This document shows, piece after piece, positions 18,646 through 27,111 of a DNA stretch of 64,000 nucleotides. The notes beneath the pieces are model-generated. The model saw nothing but the letters and a program-made list of their open reading frames with translations, had not been told where the DNA came from and searched no databases. The translations under genes were made by a program, and so were the position numbers. Numbering within the stretch: the stretch's first letter is position 1; every line of letters starts with the position of its first letter. This stretch comes from Roseibium suaedae (lineage in GTDB: Bacteria; Pseudomonadota; Alphaproteobacteria; Rhizobiales; Stappiaceae): positions 248,001 to 312,000 of the forward strand of contig NZ_FRBW01000001.1 of assembly GCF_900142725.1 (NCBI RefSeq). Direction: 5' to 3'.

Positions 18646-19725
18646 ATGGCTACGATTACTCTTGATACGGTCCGGAAGGTCTATGCAGGTGGTGTTGAGG
18701 CGGTCAAAGGCGTCTCGATCGATATCGCCGACGGCGAGTTCATCGTGCTCGTCGGGCCCTCCGGCTGCGGCAAGTCCACGCTTCTGCGCATGATTGCCGG
18801 ACTGGAAGAAATCAGCACCGGCGAAATCCGCATTGGCGAGAAGGTGGTCAACAAGGTTGATCCGGCCGACCGCGACATCGCCATGGTGTTTCAGAACTAT
18901 GCGCTCTATCCGCATATGACGGTCTACAACAACCTTGCCTATGGCCTGAAGAACCGGGGCATGGCGAAGGATGAGATCGACCGCCGGGTGAAGGAAGCTG
19001 CGCGGATCCTCGAGATCGGCGACTATCTCGACCGCAAGCCACGGGCCCTGTCCGGTGGCCAGCGTCAGCGCGTGGCCATGGGCCGCGCCATCGTGCGCGA
19101 ACCGGCCGCTTTCCTCTTTGACGAGCCGCTGTCGAACCTGGACGCCAAGCTGCGCGTGCAGATGCGCGTGGAGATCAAGCGTCTGCAGAAGTCGCTCAAG
19201 ACCACGAGCGTCTATGTCACCCACGATCAGCTGGAAGCGATGACCCTGGCTGACCGGCTGGTGGTTCTGAGCGGCGGCAATATCGAGCAGATCGGGGCTC
19301 CGATCGATGTCTATGACAAGCCGGCCTCGACCTTTGTCGCCAGTTTCATCGGCTCGCCAGCCATGAACCTTTTGAAGGTTCGCAAGGGTGCGGCCGGTCT
19401 GGAGCTGGAAACGGGATCTGGCCTCACCGCAGCCAATCCCTACGGCCGTGACCGGTACACCCTTGGTGTGCGTCCGGAACATCTGTCTCTGGTTGAGGCA
19501 GGCGTTCCGGCAGGTGCTCTGACCTTGAAGGCAACGGTGAACGTGCTCGAACCCGTTGGCGCGGAAAGCTATCTCTATGCGAGCTGCGGCGGCACAGGTC
19601 AGGAAATCGTGATCCGGGTGGAAAGCCATGCGCGCTTCGAGCCGGGTCAGGAAATCACCCTGACAGCTCAGGCCAAGGATGTGCATTTCTTCGATGCAGA
19701 TACCGGGCGCCGGGTGGAAAGCTGA
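18646..19725 (+). CDS. ugpC: sn-glycerol-3-phosphate ABC transporter ATP-binding protein UgpC
   Basis: 359 residues. The nucleotide-binding domain has Walker [10 protein letters not shown] (about 39-47), Q-loop [13 protein letters not shown], signature [16 protein letters not shown], Walker [16 protein letters not shown] and the H-loop [12 protein letters not shown]-terminal TOBE/OB regulatory domain (residues about 240-359) with RPEHL places it in the MalK/UgpC family. It powers the UgpABE importer. Last gene of the operon, followed by a terminator. Confidence 0.94.
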   Translation: MATITLDTVRKVYAGGVEAVKGVSIDIADGEFIVLVGPSGCGKSTLLRMIAGLEEISTGEIRIGEKVVNKVDPADRDIAMVFQNYALYPHMTVYNNLAYGLKNRGMAKDEIDRRVKEAARILEIGDYLDRKPRALSGGQRQRVAMGRAIVREPAAFLFDEPLSNLDAKLRVQMRVEIKRLQKSLKTTSVYVTHDQLEAMTLADRLVVLSGGNIEQIGAPIDVYDKPASTFVASFIGSPAMNLLKVRKGAAGLELETGSGLTAANPYGRDRYTLGVRPEHLSLVEAGVPAGALTLKATVNVLEPVGAESYLYASCGGTGQEIVIRVESHARFEPGQEITLTAQAKDVHFFDADTGRRVES

Positions 19726-19775
19726 TTTTTCGGAACGTTCGCCGCCGGTTCTACGAGGGTACTGGCGGTTGACGA

Positions 19776-19807
19776 AAAGGCCGCTCCGGGAGACCGGGGC
19801 GGCCTTT
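19776..19807. terminator. Terminator between ugpC and the convergent lysozyme gene
   Basis: AAAGGCCGC (19776-19784) pairs with GCGGCCTTT (19799-19807) around a GC-rich loop. It can serve both converging genes. Confidence 0.75.
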
Positions 19808-19813
19808 CATCAT

Positions 19814-20458
19814 TCAGAACCAGTCCAGAACCCGTCTTGCGCTGGTCAGGGCGGACACATCATTGCCGAGACGGTTGCGGTCGACGTTCCCCTCAACGCC
19901 GTTCACCGACCCTTCTGATGTGTATTGCCAGATCGCGTAGCCTGACCAGGAGCCTGGCAGGGTTGGCTGGTCCGCACTGGTGTAGTTAGCGATCCAGAGA
20001 GGGCATTCTGAAAAGTCCGGGTCACCAAGAGCGTCCCAGAAGGCCGGGGCTGTATAGATCATCGGCGAGACGCCCAGCTGGCGGCGCAGGATATCGACAA
20101 GGCTGGAAAGGGCGAAGGTATAGGCCGCGTTGCTGACCCCATCCATGACTTCACAGTCGATGGCAGGGGGCAGGTCTGCTGAGGCATCATAGCCAACTGC
20201 CTTGAGCTGGGTCAGCAGAAGGTCGGCCTGCTCCAGGAAACTCTTTTCCGGCATGAAATAGTGATAGGCGCCGGTCCTCAGTCCTGCTGCATTGGCGCCT
20301 TGCCAGTTTGTCTGGAACATCGGATCGACAAAACCCGTGCCTTGGGTTGCCTTGATGATGGCAAAGCTGGTCGGGTTGGCCGCGACTTCCTGCCAGTTGA
20401 TGTCGCCTTGATAGTGGGACACGTCGATCCCGGTCAGGTTCTGGACGGTGGTGCTCAT
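19814..20458 (-). CDS. GH25-family lysozyme (muramidase)
   Basis: 214 residues. GIDVSHYQGDINW at the N-terminus and AIDCEVMDG match the GH25 active site (Asp12, and Asp101/Glu103 as the catalytic pair). YTAPAFWDALG, ANYTSADQP and AIWQYTSEGSVNGVEGNVDRN complete the barrel. The enzyme hydrolyses N-acetylmuramoyl linkages of peptidoglycan. No signal peptide is visible and no holin or phage gene is nearby. It could be exported by another route, be a phage-derived gene kept by the host, or act as a toxin. Confidence 0.9.
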   Translation of the reverse strand: MSTTVQNLTGIDVSHYQGDINWQEVAANPTSFAIIKATQGTGFVDPMFQTNWQGANAAGLRTGAYHYFMPEKSFLEQADLLLTQLKAVGYDASADLPPAIDCEVMDGVSNAAYTFALSSLVDILRRQLGVSPMIYTAPAFWDALGDPDFSECPLWIANYTSADQPTLPGSWSGYAIWQYTSEGSVNGVEGNVDRNRLGNDVSALTSARRVLDWF

Positions 20459-20542
20459 GGGGTGTCTCCCTGATCAGAGTTTCCAATCAGGACGCAATGG
20501 AATGCAGCCTGTGACGCGGGCCGGTTTTCAAGCGTTGAATGT

Positions 20543-20899
20543 TCAGGCAAGGCCGAGCTCAGCCTGAAGTTTCCGGGACAGGTTCGCGGCAATGAGTTTG
20601 TGTGCGTTGGCAAGGTAGGCTTTGAGGTCCTCGTCAGACAGGGCGTCTGCCTGGTCGATCTGCACCCATTTGGCGCGTGCGAGATAGGGCGCCGGAAGGA
20701 TGCCGGGAACCTCGATCAGGAGGGAATAGGAAAGATCTGAGCATTTGAAGCTGATCTTGCCTCCTGAGGCATCCGCCCGGTGATGGCAGATCGCGAAAAT
20801 CTTGCCGCCGATCTTCCAGACGGAGGCTCCTCCCCACTGGATGACATGCATTGATTTGGGCAAGGTGCCGCAAAAGGCGTCGAATTGATCCCGTGTCAT
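20543..20899 (-). CDS. MmcQ/YjbR family protein
   Basis: 118 residues with the YjbR fold: VWKIGGKIFAIC near residue 27, a variable central strand region, and PYLARAKWVQID followed by a C-terminal helix containing HKLIAANLSRKLQ. Family members have a DNA-binding-like architecture, but the biochemical role is not settled. It has its own spacing from neighbours on both sides. Confidence 0.85.
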   Translation of the reverse strand: MTRDQFDAFCGTLPKSMHVIQWGGASVWKIGGKIFAICHHRADASGGKISFKCSDLSYSLLIEVPGILPAPYLARAKWVQIDQADALSDEDLKAYLANAHKLIAANLSRKLQAELGLA

Positions 20900-21048
20900 G
20901 GTTGCCGATCCTGCTTGATGACAAGTGCAAGCTTGCCCATTTGAGGGAAAGTTGATCCGCTCCTGATGAAATTGCCAAGCCTTTTCTGTGGGGATTAAGG
21001 ATGTCGGCTCATAAATCAGGGCATGCCGGAAGCATCCGTTGAGGTGAA

Positions 21049-21077
21049 CTTGAATCCCTGTTCGAGTGACGCCATAT
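21049..21077 (+). promoter_or_regulatory. RpoH (sigma-32)-type promoter of hsp20
   Basis: CTTGAA (21049-21054) and CGCCATAT (21070-21077) are separated by 15 bases, near the heat-shock consensus CTTGAA...CCCCATNT. It lies about 88 bases upstream of the hsp20 ATG, leaving a structured leader. Confidence 0.65.
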
Positions 21078-21136
21078 TCAAATCAATATGGAGTGGTGAG
21101 CACTCCAGTCCGGATGCCTAGAAGAGGGTTCGGGCG

Positions 21137-21161
21137 CAAGGTCGCTTTGTGAAGGACTTTG
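21137..21161 (+). promoter_or_regulatory. ROSE-like RNA thermometer hairpin masking the hsp20 ribosome-binding site
   Basis: The leader contains TCGCT (21142-21146), matching the ROSE core U(U/C)GCU. It faces the ribosome-binding site GAAGGA (21151-21156) across a 3-base loop. CAAGGTC (21137-21143) pairs with GACTTTG (21155-21161), and the centre leaves the G-G and C-A mismatches expected of ROSE, with two further pairs at the loop. A strong upstream hairpin, GGAGTG...CACTCC (21090-21106), precedes it. ROSE elements are established regulators of small heat-shock genes in rhizobia. Confidence 0.68.
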
Positions 21162-21164
21162 ACG

Positions 21165-21593
21165 ATGACACGCATGTCAGCGTTTTCCAGCCCTTTCATG
21201 CTCGGTTTTGATGATATCGAGCGTGTGCTGGATCGAGTTTCTAAAGCCGCCAACGACGGCTATCCGCCCTATAACATAGAGCGGTTGCAGAAGGCTGGCG
21301 GTCAGGGCGATATCATCCGCATCACGCTTGCGGTTGCCGGGTTCACCCGTGACCAGCTTGATGTTTCGGTCGAGGAAAGCCAGCTGGTGATCCGTGGCCG
21401 TCAGGTGGATGACAAGACCCGCCAGTATCTCCACCGGGGTATCGCAGCCCGGCAGTTCCAGCGTGCCTTCGTGCTCGCAGAAGGAATCGAGATCCTGGGA
21501 GCTGACCTTAGGGATGGGCTTCTGTCCATCGACCTGGCGCGTCCTGAGCCGGAACGAGTCATCCGGAAGATTGAAATCTCCAGCGGCGACTGA
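21165..21593 (+). CDS. Small heat-shock protein, Hsp20/IbpA family
   Basis: 142 residues from the ATG at 21165; an in-frame TTG six bases earlier and an ATG nine bases later are alternatives. It has an N-terminal arm, an alpha-crystallin domain (about 38-130: YNIERL..., ITLAVAGFTRDQLDVSVEESQLVIRG, FQRAFVLAEGIEILGADLRDGLLSIDL) and a short tail RKIEIS with an I-x-I motif. It holds unfolding proteins for DnaK/ClpB. A sigma-32-type promoter and ROSE-like hairpin upstream indicate heat induction at transcription and translation. A DUF1150 gene follows 36 bases later. Confidence 0.93.
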   Translation: MTRMSAFSSPFMLGFDDIERVLDRVSKAANDGYPPYNIERLQKAGGQGDIIRITLAVAGFTRDQLDVSVEESQLVIRGRQVDDKTRQYLHRGIAARQFQRAFVLAEGIEILGADLRDGLLSIDLARPEPERVIRKIEISSGD

Positions 21594-21629
21594 TCGCCAC
21601 CGCCGGACTTACCCATTTGGAGTCATCCT

Positions 21630-21917
21630 ATGACGCGTGATCCCAACGATCCCGCCGCCATCGTGCGGGAGCAGGAAATTGCTGCCATGAGCGAGGAAGT
21701 TCTGGCCAGCCTGGGAGCCGGCATCGTTGCCTATGTGCGTGAGGTGCAGGCCAAGGATCTGGCGAAGTATTTCCCGGAAGCGCCACCGACCCAGGACACC
21801 ACCGTCCTGTGGGCGCTGTTGAACGCGGACGGAACGCCGATTCTGGTTGCCGACAGCCGCGAAGCAGCCTTGGCGAATGCCTTCGAGCATGACCTGGAAA
21901 TGGTCAGCCTGCACTGA
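21630..21917 (+). CDS. DUF1150 family protein
   Basis: 95 residues; recognised by its position after hsp20 and by REAALANAFEHDLEMVSLH at the C-terminus. The family is alphaproteobacterial and commonly follows an Hsp20 gene; function unknown. Probably co-transcribed with hsp20, and followed by a strong terminator. Confidence 0.85.
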   Translation: MTRDPNDPAAIVREQEIAAMSEEVLASLGAGIVAYVREVQAKDLAKYFPEAPPTQDTTVLWALLNADGTPILVADSREAALANAFEHDLEMVSLH

Positions 21918-21941
21918 AATCAGGTTGCTCGTCTGAGAGTG

Positions 21942-21970
21942 AAAACGCCGGCCAATTGGCCGGCGTTTTT
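21942..21970. terminator. Strong intrinsic terminator after the hsp20-DUF1150 unit
   Basis: AAAACGCCGGCC (21942-21953), loop AATT, then GGCCGGCGTTTT (21958-21969) and one further T. A 12-bp perfect stem that can also terminate opgC coming from the other side. Confidence 0.93.
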
Positions 21971-22003
21971 ATGTTTGTGGCAGGTGCGTTTCCTTGCCGG
22001 CGA

Positions 22004-23260
22004 TCAGGCCTTTTCCAGAACCTTCTTCGGGCTGGCCGAGACTGCCCCGGCTCCCGTATCGGACGAGGGCTTGGGGGAGATCAGCGTTGCAGGCGGCTTG
22101 CGCCAGGGCTGGCTCTTGAACCAGCCGGCAACATAGGCCACGGCGATCAGGGCCAGAATGCCAAGCCCGTTCGACAGCAGCTGTCCGGCCAGAGTGTCGT
22201 GACCGCCTGCCATGTCACGCAAGAGGGCTGCGCCCTGGGCAATCACGAGGCTGGCCATGAAGACCGGCAAGGACTGCTGGCCTACCTTCTGGATCACATG
22301 AACGGTTTTGCCCCAGAGGCTGCCTTCCCTGGCGACGAGACGGCGGCCGTGCTTTCCTGCGGCGACCCAGGCCAGATAGGCAAGAGAGAGGAAGTGCATG
22401 AAGCGGAGGACGCCGAATTCGGTTTTCACCCGCAGCGGCTCAATGTCCGCGTTGAACTGGGAAATGCTCGGTACAGCTTCCTGAACCCGGAACCAGGCGA
22501 GCGGAATGGTGCCGACGACCAGAACAGCTGCCAGGATGACCAGCCGCCGGTCGACGGGCGGAGCGGGGATCCAGCCGCGCATGAAGGCAAAGCCAGTGAA
22601 GAAGATCAGCTGCCAGGCAAACGGGTTGAAGAACCAGGGACGGTCGGACCAGGGCTCTGCCGGAAGATTCAGATAGCCGAAGGTCGCCAGAAGCCAGAGC
22701 GAGATCGACAGCACGAAACCGGCCGCCACGGACAGGCGGGTGACCGCCATCATCACAGGCACCAGTGCCAGGATGACGATGTACATCGGCAGGATGTCGA
22801 AATAGTTCGGCACATAGGTGAGGGTGAGGAGGCCCGGCAACGTGGTTTCCGGCGCGCCGAAGAACCTGTGGAGATTCAAGGCCTCAACATAATTGTAGTC
22901 GAGATTGCAGCACTCGGTCAGATAGCCGCTGGACTGGACGGCAACAAGAGCCGCGGCGATGACCAGGAACTGGCCAATATGCGCCCAGTAGACCTGCCAC
23001 ATGCGATGGACGATACGCGCAGTCCCGAGGGCCATGCCGTGCAGATCGAAAATCTTGCCGAAAGCAATTGCCGAGGCCATGCCCGAACAGAAGACGAAGA
23101 TCTCCGTTGCGTCCGAATAGCCGAAGCGGGCCGGAATCCAGAGGGCCCACCAGCTGTTCGGCAGGTGAGCGATATAGATGATGAACATGCCGAGGCCCCG
23201 GAAGAAATCCAGGCGAGGGTCACGTTGCTTCTTGATTTGGGTCTGTGCGTTCACGTTCAA
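22004..23260 (-). CDS. OpgC-domain protein (periplasmic glucan succinyltransferase family)
   Basis: 418 residues with about ten hydrophobic helices. RDPRLDFFRGLGMFIIYIAHLP at the N-terminus and ATEIFVFCSGMASAIAFG mark the OpgC family, related to membrane acyltransferases. Characterised OpgC adds succinyl groups to osmoregulated periplasmic glucans. No opgG/opgH or cyclic glucan synthase gene is in the window. C-terminal tail after residue 385 is Lys/Ser/Pro-rich and probably cytoplasmic. Single gene between two terminators/gaps. Confidence 0.85.
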   Translation of the reverse strand: MNVNAQTQIKKQRDPRLDFFRGLGMFIIYIAHLPNSWWALWIPARFGYSDATEIFVFCSGMASAIAFGKIFDLHGMALGTARIVHRMWQVYWAHIGQFLVIAAALVAVQSSGYLTECCNLDYNYVEALNLHRFFGAPETTLPGLLTLTYVPNYFDILPMYIVILALVPVMMAVTRLSVAAGFVLSISLWLLATFGYLNLPAEPWSDRPWFFNPFAWQLIFFTGFAFMRGWIPAPPVDRRLVILAAVLVVGTIPLAWFRVQEAVPSISQFNADIEPLRVKTEFGVLRFMHFLSLAYLAWVAAGKHGRRLVAREGSLWGKTVHVIQKVGQQSLPVFMASLVIAQGAALLRDMAGGHDTLAGQLLSNGLGILALIAVAYVAGWFKSQPWRKPPATLISPKPSSDTGAGAVSASPKKVLEKA

Positions 23261-23316
23261 CTACAAGCTATGCGAGGGGACAGGGGGCGCCCCTCTACAG
23301 GTTCCTAGCCGGATTG

Positions 23317-24702
23317 TCATGTCATTGTGGCGCGAAGGCGGCCATCGAGCATGACGCTCTCGGCAGACTTCATCCTGCTACAGGTCTCCAGCCGCATTTC
23401 CGAAAACCGGTCAAAAGCCCCTCTGCGCCGTGTGCGCTCTCTAAGAGCGGCTTCGGCCTCGGAGGCAAGGCCGGCTCTCAAAGCGGCGTCGATGGCGATC
23501 CTGTCGAAGACATCGCGCTGGGCATGGGACCCGCCAATGGACTGGAGATCCTGCTGCGCGAGGGTCAGGTATTTGAAGGCCGTGCCATAGTGGCCTTCCC
23601 GGAAGGCCTCCAGACCTTGGGCAGCGGGGAGCCCAGCCTTTTCGGCAACCGGCTGCATGTCTCCCTCGGGGTTTCGTGCCCGCTGGCGCAAGTTCATCAA
23701 CAGCCGGTCGCTGGCCTGGCTGCGGCCGCAGCTTGCCAGGGCAAGCATGTAGTGAAGGTCGGCAAAGACGTTGCAGCCGTCTTCTGCGCGCTTGTCGGCA
23801 AGCGCCGCCAGTTCCTGCCACCGCGCACCGACCTGAACGCCTTCCAGCTCCAGACGGACCAGAAGCGAGACAGCGTTGGAAATGTCACGGAAGTCATCGG
23901 TCTGATCGCGGCGAACTTCGTCATCGTACAGAGCCAAAGCCTTGTCCGGCTGGCCCCGGTCCAGGTACATCAGCGCCAGGTGCCACCAGACGTGATAGCC
24001 AAAGTTGTTGCAATGGGCCCAGCCCTCAGGGCGCTTTTCGAGCCAGCCGATGCCTTCCTCGGAGCGTCCGGTCATATCATGCACATGCGCCACCGCATGC
24101 AGACCCCAGGCATCATCGGCCGCAAATTCCAGGCCGCGCTTTCCACAGGCTTCTGCCTGCCGGTAGTCACCAGTCTCCTCCAGCGAAAAGGCACGGCAGC
24201 CAAGAACATAGCCATAGGCTGGATGGGTCTCGTCATAGGTGCCCAGCACAGCCTCGATGGACGTCCGCATGCCGATACTGTCACCCAGGATGAAACGGGT
24301 AGCGTGAACGAGCTTGAGCAGGAAAGCATCCCCGGGAAAGGCCGTCAGGGCCTGATCCAACCTGTGCGCAGCCCGGCTCGGCCAACCGTCCAGCCAGTCG
24401 CGCAGGGCATCGACCACCGCCGCCTCGCGTTGGGTCACGGGACTGGCCTTTCTGGCAGCATCGGCAGCCATCCAGGCCTCGGCGGCCGTTGCGACCATTT
24501 CACGACGCCCCAGCATCAGGCAGAAAAGCCCCTTGGCCGCATGGGCCAGGGCAAAACCAGGCTCAAGATCCAGAACCTTGCCCAGACAGACTGGCGTGTC
24601 TCGTCCGTGGGAGAGAAAGGCCGTCACGGTCTTGTTCCAGAAGACGGTGGCTTCCGCACTTGAGAGGCTCAGTTCATATCCAAACTGGTCAGTTTGAGCC
24701 AT
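23317..24702 (-). CDS. Tetratricopeptide repeat protein, TTC38-like
   Basis: 461 residues, almost entirely helical with loosely conserved tetratricopeptide units (AFALAHAAKGLF, GYVLGCRAFSLEETGDYRQAEACGKRGLE, AWGLHAVAHVHDMTGRSEEGIGWLE, HLALMYLDRGQPDKALALYDDEV). The central HAVAHVHDMTGR and WWHLALMYLD segments are characteristic of the TTC38 family seen in bacteria and animals, function not established. Start at 24702 (MAQTDQFGYE) has GAGAGG upstream; an in-frame ATG 18 bases earlier is possible. No signal peptide. Confidence 0.8.
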   Translation of the reverse strand: MAQTDQFGYELSLSSAEATVFWNKTVTAFLSHGRDTPVCLGKVLDLEPGFALAHAAKGLFCLMLGRREMVATAAEAWMAADAARKASPVTQREAAVVDALRDWLDGWPSRAAHRLDQALTAFPGDAFLLKLVHATRFILGDSIGMRTSIEAVLGTYDETHPAYGYVLGCRAFSLEETGDYRQAEACGKRGLEFAADDAWGLHAVAHVHDMTGRSEEGIGWLEKRPEGWAHCNNFGYHVWWHLALMYLDRGQPDKALALYDDEVRRDQTDDFRDISNAVSLLVRLELEGVQVGARWQELAALADKRAEDGCNVFADLHYMLALASCGRSQASDRLLMNLRQRARNPEGDMQPVAEKAGLPAAQGLEAFREGHYGTAFKYLTLAQQDLQSIGGSHAQRDVFDRIAIDAALRAGLASEAEAALRERTRRRGAFDRFSEMRLETCSRMKSAESVMLDGRLRATMT

Positions 24703-24865
24703 TTGGTGGGGTCCTCTCATGGGTTTGGTTCACTATCGGGCTTGGGTGGTGACCTCCAGAAAAGCTCAGGCCGGTTCTGAACTGCAAAACACAAGATGGT
24801 GTTATGCGTGTGTTGAGGGGCTCGTTCGCTTGTGAATTTCTTCACAACCCCTTAGTGGGGTGACC

Positions 24866-26020
24866 ATGACGAACGTATCTCTTCCCGCATCTCAGCGGCT
24901 CGCCGTGATCGGCGCTGCCATCGCTCTTGGCCTTGTCGCGGCTCTTGCCTATGGCGCTTCCGGGCCGAAACAGGCCGGGGCCGTGTTGATCGGCGCTCTT
25001 GCAGGTCTGGCGCTTTATCACGCCAGCTTCGGCTTTACCGCCGCCTGGCGCCACATCGTGACGGAGAAAAAAGGCACCGGTCTTCGTGCCCAGTTCGTCC
25101 TGCTTCTTCTCACCTCTGCGATCTCGTTCCCGCTGATTGCCTGGGGATCGGACTTCGGCCTGCCGACCGGCGCCTATGTGTTCCCGTTCGGGGTTGCGGC
25201 TGCCATCGGCGCCTTCATGTTCGGCGTCGGCATGCAGCTTGGGGGCGGATGCGCCTCCGGCACCCTGTTTACCGCTGGCGGTGGCTCCACCCGTATGATG
25301 GTGACCCTCGTTGCCTTCATTCTGGGATCGGTGATCGCGACCGCGCATCTGCATCTGTGGTCGGCGCTTCCGGCTTTGCCAGCCGTTTCCATCGTGACGA
25401 CTTTTGGCCCCGTGCTGGCCTTCCTGCTGACCGCGCTGGTTCTGGGTGCCATTGCTCTGTTGACGATTGTGATCGAGCGCAAGGCTCATGGCCAGCTTCT
25501 GGAGCCGCGCAAGACAGGATCGCTGCTGCGCGGTCCCTGGTCGCCGATGCTGGGCGCGGTGATGATCGCCGTTGTCTCGGTTCTGACCTTCCTTGTGGTC
25601 GGCCGTCCCTGGGGGATCACGTCAGGTTTTGCGCTGTGGGGTGCAAAGATCTTTCACGCGGCGGGCATACCCGTTGAAACCTGGCCGTTCTGGCAGGGGC
25701 AGGTCGCGGCCATCGAAGGCAGCGTCTTCAAGGACGTCACCTCCGTGATGAATTTCGGCATCCTGATCGGAGCCTTTGCAGCGGCAGCGCTTGCGGGCAA
25801 GTTCTCACCTGTCTGGAAACTCTCCGGCAAAGACCTGGCAACCGCAATCATTGGCGGCCTGCTGATGGGCTATGGTGCCCGCCTTGCCTTTGGCTGCAAC
25901 ATTGGCGCCTATCTCGGCGGCATCGTGTCCGGTTCACTGCACGGATGGCTGTGGCTGGTGTTCGGCTTCCTTGGCAGCCTTCTCGGCACCCGCTTCCGCC
26001 TGAAACTGGGAATGGGCTGA
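24866..26020 (+). CDS. YeeE/YedE (TsuA-like) sulfur-compound transporter
   Basis: 384 residues with about ten hydrophobic helices in two repeats. The two family signatures carry conserved cysteines: GVGMQLGGGCASGTLFTAGGGS (first half) and ARLAFGCNIGAYLGGIVSGS (second half). The related TsuA takes up thiosulfate by passing it along such cysteines. No rhodanese or TusA gene is adjacent, so substrate is inferred. A GTG six bases upstream is an alternative start. Confidence 0.88.
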   Translation: MTNVSLPASQRLAVIGAAIALGLVAALAYGASGPKQAGAVLIGALAGLALYHASFGFTAAWRHIVTEKKGTGLRAQFVLLLLTSAISFPLIAWGSDFGLPTGAYVFPFGVAAAIGAFMFGVGMQLGGGCASGTLFTAGGGSTRMMVTLVAFILGSVIATAHLHLWSALPALPAVSIVTTFGPVLAFLLTALVLGAIALLTIVIERKAHGQLLEPRKTGSLLRGPWSPMLGAVMIAVVSVLTFLVVGRPWGITSGFALWGAKIFHAAGIPVETWPFWQGQVAAIEGSVFKDVTSVMNFGILIGAFAAAALAGKFSPVWKLSGKDLATAIIGGLLMGYGARLAFGCNIGAYLGGIVSGSLHGWLWLVFGFLGSLLGTRFRLKLGMG

Positions 26021-26028
26021 GCCTGTCC

Positions 26029-26694
26029 TCAGAAGGCGACGTCACCCGTAACCTTCGGAATGATGGGGGCGAGGCATTCATGCAGCCGCGTCTCCCATTC
26101 CACCATCTTGGCCCGGCTTGACCCAACAGGATTGAGCGGCAGAAACAGGCTGTAGAGCGGCTCGATGCCATGGACCGGCAGCCCTCTTGCCGATCTGGCT
26201 CCTCCCTTGCGGTGTTCCTTGAAGCGGCTGGCGACCGGGCGGGACGTTGACCCGACATAGGCGCCGTACCACTGGCTGGTTTCAGTGTATCCGCCACGCA
26301 GGATCACATAGACCTTGCCTCTGCCGCTGGTGCCTTTTCGTTCACTGGTGAGTTGCGGCAGAAGCGTGCCGAGAACGGCCGCGCGCGCGGCACCCAGCCA
26401 GGGGATCGGTGCAAGCTCCAGCCTTGCGAATTTCATCCGCGCATTCAGATCCTCCCGCCGCTCCGTGAGCTCCTCAAGCGCAAGCGTTGCAAGTTCCAGG
26501 TTGGGCGGATCCAGCTGCAACCAGCCCCCAATCAGCGTTTCAAGATGACGGGACTGCCATCCGGCAAAGGGCCGCCCGGCTTCATAGTCGAGGCCATCGA
26601 GAGGCTGATTGCAGTCGGGGGCGAAGGATCGGTGGCGCATGGCTTTGTCTGGAGCGGCAGGCGTGAGGCCGGATCTACGGCTGGTGAAGGTCAT
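26029..26694 (-). CDS. GIY-YIG-like domain protein
   Basis: 221 residues. The C-terminal half, KVYVILRGG...QWYGAYVGSTSRPVASRFKEHRKGG, has the layout of a GIY-YIG nuclease: VYV and YVG in place of GIY and YIG, then an Arg-containing helix (SRFKEHR) and a late Glu (VEWETRLHE). The N-terminal 100 residues are a helical region with no family I recognise. Whether it cuts DNA is open, since the first motif is altered. It converges on the YeeE/YedE gene, separated by eight bases. Confidence 0.65.
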   Translation of the reverse strand: MTFTSRRSGLTPAAPDKAMRHRSFAPDCNQPLDGLDYEAGRPFAGWQSRHLETLIGGWLQLDPPNLELATLALEELTERREDLNARMKFARLELAPIPWLGAARAAVLGTLLPQLTSERKGTSGRGKVYVILRGGYTETSQWYGAYVGSTSRPVASRFKEHRKGGARSARGLPVHGIEPLYSLFLPLNPVGSSRAKMVEWETRLHECLAPIIPKVTGDVAF

Positions 26695-26810
26695 TTCTTA
26701 GCCGGTTCTGGCGTCTCTTTCATCGGCTTTGCCTGTTTAACGGTCTTGCACAAGGGCACAACAATCCCCACACTCTTTATATCGTCAACAGCTTGAAAGG
26801 AGGTGTGCCC

Positions 26811-26906
26811 ATGTCTAGTGAGACCCCGAAATTGGCCCAAAAGTCTGGGCGGAATTTGCCGGTGCTGGAGCAGCCTCTGGTGTCGCGCAGTTTCGCCGGG
26901 ATCTGA
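26811..26906 (+). CDS. Predicted 31-residue small protein
   Basis: An ATG at 26811 is preceded by AAAGGAGGTG, a near-perfect Shine-Dalgarno, at 6-base spacing. The frame runs 31 codons to TGA and is followed 31 bases later by a strong terminator. The peptide starts MSSETPKLAQKSGRN and ends in a Val/Leu/Ser/Phe-rich tail, with no membrane helix. The combination of signals suggests a real gene. No family recognised. Confidence 0.6.
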   Translation: MSSETPKLAQKSGRNLPVLEQPLVSRSFAGI

Positions 26907-26937
26907 TCCGGACAATTAGGTCAAATCGATCTCATGG

Positions 26938-26968
26938 GAGGGCCGCAGCTGCGGCCCTCTTTGCTTTT
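26938..26968 (+). terminator. Intrinsic terminator after the small gene
   Basis: GAGGGCCGC (26938-26946), loop AGCT, GCGGCCCTC (26951-26959), then TTTGCTTTT. Nine-bp GC-rich stem with a T-rich tail. Confidence 0.9.
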
Positions 26969-27111
26969 GAAACGCCCAATTCGTCGTTGGCCTGAGCGGC
27001 CTTGCCGGATTAAGTTGCGTGTGTAACTAATCAACCTTCCATATGTGTCCCCGGACCTTCTGCTTTGGAGGAAGCGGTCCGGAGCAGACGCAGGTCCCTG
27101 GGAGGTGACAG

